The notes under the pieces are model-generated. The model was not told where the DNA came from, made no database searches, and saw only the letters and a list, made by a program, of their open reading frames with translations. Below are positions 6,382 to 8,230 of a DNA stretch of 8,230 bases, in pieces. Position numbers and translations under genes: made by a program. Origin of the DNA: Actinomycetota bacterium (lineage in GTDB: Bacteria > Actinomycetota > Actinomycetes > Mycobacteriales > Mycobacteriaceae); assembly GCA_005787665.1 (NCBI GenBank), contig SYAB01000303.1:1-8230 (forward strand), given 5' to 3'. Numbering within the stretch: the first letter of the stretch is position 1; each line of letters starts with the position of its first letter.

Positions 6382-6417
6382 GGTATCTGTACCTCGTGGT
6401 TGCACCAATATATCTGT
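6382..6417 (-). promoter_or_regulatory. candidate operator cluster at the desA1 promoter
   Basis: Two small inverted repeats and one direct repeat lie around the predicted transcription start. GGTA-N4-TACC occupies 6382-6393. TGGT-N3-ACCA occupies 6397-6407 and overlaps the end of the -10 box and the predicted +1. The heptamer ACAGATA (minus strand) occurs at 6384-6390 and again at 6411-6417, 27 bp apart. These positions suit a repressor. MadR is known to repress desA1, but I do not remember its operator well enough to assign it to any of these. Confidence 0.4.
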
Positions 6418-6436
6418 GTCCGGCGGTGACATTCAA
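6407..6436 (-). promoter_or_regulatory. SigA-type promoter of desA1
   Basis: On the minus strand, TTGAAT (6431-6436) is followed after 18 bases by TATATT (6407-6412). Both are good matches to -35 TTGACA and -10 TATAAT. Transcription would start near 6400, giving a leader of about 27 nt that contains the GGAGG site. This is one of the few AT-rich spots in the window. Confidence 0.65.
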
Positions 6437-6459
6437 GTTCCGGCCGTCCCGCGGCATGT

Positions 6460-6490
6460 CGGTCGGGGCTGCACGGGGCGGCGCCGACCG
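6460..6490. repeat. 7-bp inverted repeat in the divergent control region
   Basis: CGGTCGG (6460-6466) and CCGACCG (6484-6490) are perfect inverted arms separated by 17 bp. The right arm ends one base before the -10 box of the rightward gene pair, so a bound protein would cover the -35 region. It could be an operator for a dimeric regulator; chance occurrence in GC-rich DNA is the alternative. Confidence 0.45.
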
Positions 6491-6491
6491 G

Positions 6492-6497
6492 TATATT
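6492..6497 (+). promoter_or_regulatory. -10 element for the secreted protein / oxygenase pair
   Basis: TATATT is a five-of-six match to the SigA -10 box, 37 bases before the GTG start. No good -35 is visible at the right distance, which is common in mycobacteria and would fit an activator-dependent promoter. Transcription would start near 6504. Confidence 0.5.
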
Positions 6498-6520
6498 CGG
6501 CAGTGAGTCGGACCTGATGC

Positions 6521-6526
6521 GGAGGT
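6521..6526 (+). promoter_or_regulatory. ribosome binding site of the secreted six-Cys protein
   Basis: GGAGGT sits eight bases before GTG at 6535, a near-perfect anti-SD match. It decides the start and gives a clean signal peptide. Confidence 0.8.
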
Positions 6527-6534
6527 AGGCAGCG

Positions 6535-7032
6535 GTGAGGAAATCCTTGGTCCGTGGTGTCGGAGTGATATCGGGCGTGATCACCGCGGCCGCGGTCTTC
6601 GGAACGGGCAGCGCGTCGGCGGTCAACGAATACGCGGGACTGACGTATGAGCAGGTGCTGGAGTACGCGGGCTCTGCGGTCATCGCCTCTCGGGTCGGGC
6701 AGTATCTGCCCACCGAGCAGTGCATCGTGACCGGCAGCCGTTCCGGCAGCTACCTGGATTCCAGTGGCAATAACCGGGGCGGGGTCTACGTCGATCTGAA
6801 CTGCAACGACCCCAAGACCACCTCTGGCCATGGCGGCTATTCGGTGGCCACCCCGCAGGGCAAGAAGACCAAGGCGGAACGGGACTACGCCAAGAGCATC
6901 AGCCAGAACTTCGCCGAGGCGACCGCCGCCGGTCAGACCTCGTGGTGTGCCGAGAACGCCGACAAGTGCTGGAACGCGTGTGACCAGTCGGGCGAGTGCT
7001 CGGCTGAGGTCGAAGAATTCCTGGGCATGTAA
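6535..7032 (+). CDS. small secreted six-cysteine protein of unknown function
   Basis: This is a 165-residue precursor. The N-terminus is a textbook Sec signal peptide: positive MRKSLVR, a hydrophobic core to about residue 23, and the cleavage site ASA|VNE after residue 29. The mature protein of about 136 residues has cysteines at 63, 90, 138, 145, 149 and 155, an even number that suggests three disulfides. Its first half (EYAGLTYEQVLEYAG, then VIASRVGQYLPTEQCIVT) resembles small exported mycobacterial proteins that I remember with the pattern YAG-TY...VIA-VG--L---CIVT, some of them PASTA-like. The middle is rich in Gly, Ser and Asn, and the tail is Cys-rich. No catalytic motif or lipobox is seen. 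The start is fixed by GGAGGT. The oxygenase-like gene begins 5 bp after its TAA, so the two probably form one transcript. I cannot assign a function. Confidence 0.82.
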   Translation: MRKSLVRGVGVISGVITAAAVFGTGSASAVNEYAGLTYEQVLEYAGSAVIASRVGQYLPTEQCIVTGSRSGSYLDSSGNNRGGVYVDLNCNDPKTTSGHGGYSVATPQGKKTKAERDYAKSISQNFAEATAAGQTSWCAENADKCWNACDQSGECSAEVEEFLGM

Positions 7033-7037
7033 GCGCG

Positions 7038-8027
7038 GTGGCCACTGCTGGCGGGTGTCCCGTCGGTGATGGCCCCGACCCGGCCCACCTCGGCCCGGAG
7101 TCGCTGACCTGGCGTCTTTTCGGGGACTGGCGGGGACTGCTGCAGGGGCCGTGGGCCGGCTCCATGCAGAACATGCACCCCCAGCTCGGCGCGGCCGTCA
7201 AAGACCACTCGATCTTCTTCACCGAGCGGATTCCCCGGTTGTTCCGGTCGCTCTACCCCATCGGCGGGGTGGTCTTCGACGCAGATCGGGCACCCATGAC
7301 CGGGGCCGAGGTGCGTGACTATCACATCCCGATCAAAGGTGTCGACGACAGGGGCCGCCGCTACAGCGCGCTGAATCCCGAGGTCTTCTACTGGGCGCAC
7401 GCCACGTTCTTCATGGGCACCATCCTGACCGCAGAGCACTTCGGCGCCGGCCTCAGCGAGGCCGACAAACGCCAACTGTTCGACGAGCACATCACCTGGT
7501 ACCGGATGTACGGCATGAGCATGCGGCCGGTTCCCCAGACGTGGGAGGACTTCCAGGATTACTGGGACCGGATGTGTCGTGAGGTGCTCGAGGACACCTG
7601 GGCTGCCCGCGAGGTGCTCGACCTGTCCACCATGCCCAAGCCGCCGACAGCGCAATGGATCCCTGATCCGCTCTGGGCCGCCTTCCTGGCGGCGGCGGGG
7701 CCGTTTGTCGTCTGGGTCACCGTCGGGCTGTATGACGAGCCGGTGCGGGAACTGATGGGCTACCGCTGGTCGGACCGCGACGAGCGGTTGCACTGGCTGT
7801 TGGGCCGGACGGTGAACGCCGCCTTCAGCCTGCTGCCCCGACGACGACGGATGCATCCGCGGGCCAGGGCCGGTTGGGACCGTGCCGAGGGTCGGCTTCC
7901 GGCCGATGCGCCGCTGCCGCAGACCCCGGCGCGCAACCTGCCGCCGGAGGAGGCGCGCGGCACGGGAATCCATTACTGCCCGGTTGCGTCACCGGCGACG
8001 AGTGCCCCCACTAGGACTCGAACCTAG
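7038..8027 (+). CDS. MpaB/DUF2236 family oxygenase-like protein (Rv0826-like)
   Basis: This 329-residue protein is related to the DUF2236 family, which includes the fungal oxygenase MpaB and the haem-dependent rubber oxygenase Lcp (latex clearing protein, unrelated to the cell-wall LCP family). The core runs from LTWRLFGDWRGLLQGPWAGS (23-42) through ALNPEVFYWAHATFF (111-125) and LFDEHITWYRMYGMSMRPVP (147-166). H121 and H151 are the natural haem or metal-ligand candidates. A hydrophobic segment lies at about 211-233, and the basic, Pro-rich C-terminus contains HYCP (312-315). The substrate is unknown. GTG 7038-7040 is chosen because it is 5 bp from the previous stop and leaves a normal N-terminus; no strong Shine-Dalgarno is present, so coupling is likely. 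The last eight residues and the TAG stop lie antisense within the tRNA-Lys gene, so the natural end may have been lost or may always read into the tRNA. Confidence 0.85.
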   Translation: MATAGGCPVGDGPDPAHLGPESLTWRLFGDWRGLLQGPWAGSMQNMHPQLGAAVKDHSIFFTERIPRLFRSLYPIGGVVFDADRAPMTGAEVRDYHIPIKGVDDRGRRYSALNPEVFYWAHATFFMGTILTAEHFGAGLSEADKRQLFDEHITWYRMYGMSMRPVPQTWEDFQDYWDRMCREVLEDTWAAREVLDLSTMPKPPTAQWIPDPLWAAFLAAAGPFVVWVTVGLYDEPVRELMGYRWSDRDERLHWLLGRTVNAAFSLLPRRRRMHPRARAGWDRAEGRLPADAPLPQTPARNLPPEEARGTGIHYCPVASPATSAPTRTRT

Positions 8028-8075
8028 GACCTTCGGATTAAAAGTCCGTAGCTCTACCAACTGAGCTATAGGGGC
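8003..8075 (-). tRNA. tRNA-Lys (anticodon TTT)
   Basis: The 73 bases fold as a standard cloverleaf. The acceptor stem is GCCCCTA/TGGGGGC with one G-T pair and discriminator A. The D-arm is GCTC/GAGC, the anticodon loop CTTTTAA has TTT at 34-36, and the T-arm is CTAGG-TTCGAGT-CCTAG. The 3' CCA is not encoded. The outermost anticodon-stem pair is A27-A43, a mismatch. The TTT anticodon reads AAA and AAG. The 3' end overlaps antisense with the last 25 bases of the oxygenase ORF. Confidence 0.96.
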
Positions 8076-8086
8076 GTGCGGCTATG

Positions 8087-8092
8087 AGGATA
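8087..8092 (-). promoter_or_regulatory. candidate -10 of the tRNA-Lys promoter
   Basis: TATCCT on the minus strand fits TAnnnT and lies 11 bases before the tRNA 5' end, so transcription would start about five bases upstream of the mature tRNA. No -35 match is obvious. Confidence 0.35.
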
Positions 8093-8115
8093 CTGCCCCT
8101 CGTGACGGCGCCCGT

Positions 8116-8145
8116 TTGGGGATTGGGCCGGCGATACCCTAAGCT
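8116..8145 (+). promoter_or_regulatory. candidate promoter of tRNA-Glu
   Basis: TTGGGG (8116-8121) and TAAGCT (8140-8145) are separated by 18 bases; TACCCT at 8135-8140 is an alternative -10 of TAnnnT form. The start would be near 8147-8152, about 46-50 bases before the mature tRNA. Matches are moderate. Confidence 0.4.
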
Positions 8146-8161
8146 CGTGGGCGCTCCACGA
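8145..8161 (+). repeat. short hairpin at the predicted tRNA-Glu transcript 5' end
   Basis: TCGTGG and CCACGA form a perfect 6-bp stem around the loop GCGCT. There is no T-run after it, so it is not an intrinsic terminator. It may be a leader hairpin or an operator. Confidence 0.4.
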
Positions 8162-8197
8162 ACAATCGTTGCGAGTACCCCGGAGTGATTCGGCTTG

Positions 8198-8230
8198 GCC
8201 CCCTTCGTCTAGCGGCCTAGGACGCCGCCC
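8198..8230 (+). tRNA. tRNA-Glu, 5' part only (cut by window end)
   Basis: The bases begin GCCCCCTTCGTCTAGCGG and continue through the D-arm (GTCT/GGAC) and the 5' strand of the anticodon stem (CCGCC). This is the conserved start of bacterial tRNA-Glu, including the typical TCGTCTAG D-arm. The anticodon lies beyond the window, so the identity rests on the 5' half. Being next to tRNA-Lys suggests a tRNA cluster. Confidence 0.85.

Noticed and set aside
5362..6429. Long + strand open frame opposite desA1
   Set aside because: Antisense mirror of a strongly conserved diiron desaturase; no recognisable motif of its own.
6373..6432. desA1 start at ATG 6430-6432
   Set aside because: It would place the start inside the -35 box and translate the promoter; GGAGG points to 6372.
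6933..7973. Long - strand open frame opposite the oxygenase gene
   Set aside because: Antisense shadow without motifs; it also runs into the secreted-protein gene on the other strand.
7882..8064. Small + strand ORF ending in LGLEPRTFGLKVRSSTN
   Set aside because: This peptide is the familiar artefact of translating the antisense strand of a tRNA gene.

Overview
The window looks like chromosomal DNA from a Mycobacterium-type actinomycete, probably an environmental or rapid-growing Mycolicibacterium. The grounds are very high GC, frequent GTG starts, a mycolate-type acyl-ACP desaturase, and a gene order (end of pstB/phoT, phoU/phoY2, LCP protein, dihydrouridine synthase, desA1, MpaB-like oxygenase) that, from memory, matches the Rv0820-Rv0826 neighbourhood of M. 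tuberculosis. Two genes do not fit that remembered order: a CNNM/CorC-type transporter directly downstream of phoU, and a small secreted six-cysteine protein next to desA1.

Layout. Bases 1-34 are the last codons of pstB on the + strand. They overlap tail-to-tail with a leftward block on the - strand, which reads from right to left: desA1 (5377-6372), a dusB-type tRNA-dihydrouridine synthase (4214 to about 5380), an LCP cell-wall ligase (2083-4059), phoU (1350-2015) and a CNNM/CBS/CorC transporter (10-1332). A 162-bp divergent promoter region (6373-6534) separates desA1 from a rightward pair: the secreted six-Cys protein (6535-7032) and, 5 bp on, an MpaB/DUF2236 oxygenase-like protein (7038-8027). 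The right end holds a tRNA-Lys(TTT) on the - strand, which the oxygenase ORF runs into antisense, and the first 33 bases of a probable tRNA-Glu on the + strand.

How the parts fit. The left part is phosphate handling: the Pst ATPase, the PhoU signalling regulator and a probable divalent-cation exporter. A candidate PHO-box-like direct repeat and a leaderless-type promoter lie before phoU. The middle is envelope biogenesis (LCP glycan ligase, mycolate desaturase) with a tRNA-modification gene between them. The right pair has no assigned pathway. Its position back-to-back with desA1, with inverted repeats in the shared promoter region, makes an envelope or lipid-related role possible but unproven.

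No mobile element, CRISPR array, prophage or clear new defence system is visible. The points most worth following up are the missing canonical start codon of dusB (an AUA start overlapping the desA1 stop), the regulatory signals before phoU, the phoU-CNNM pairing, the desA1 divergent control region, and the oxygenase ORF that borrows its stop codon from the tRNA-Lys gene.
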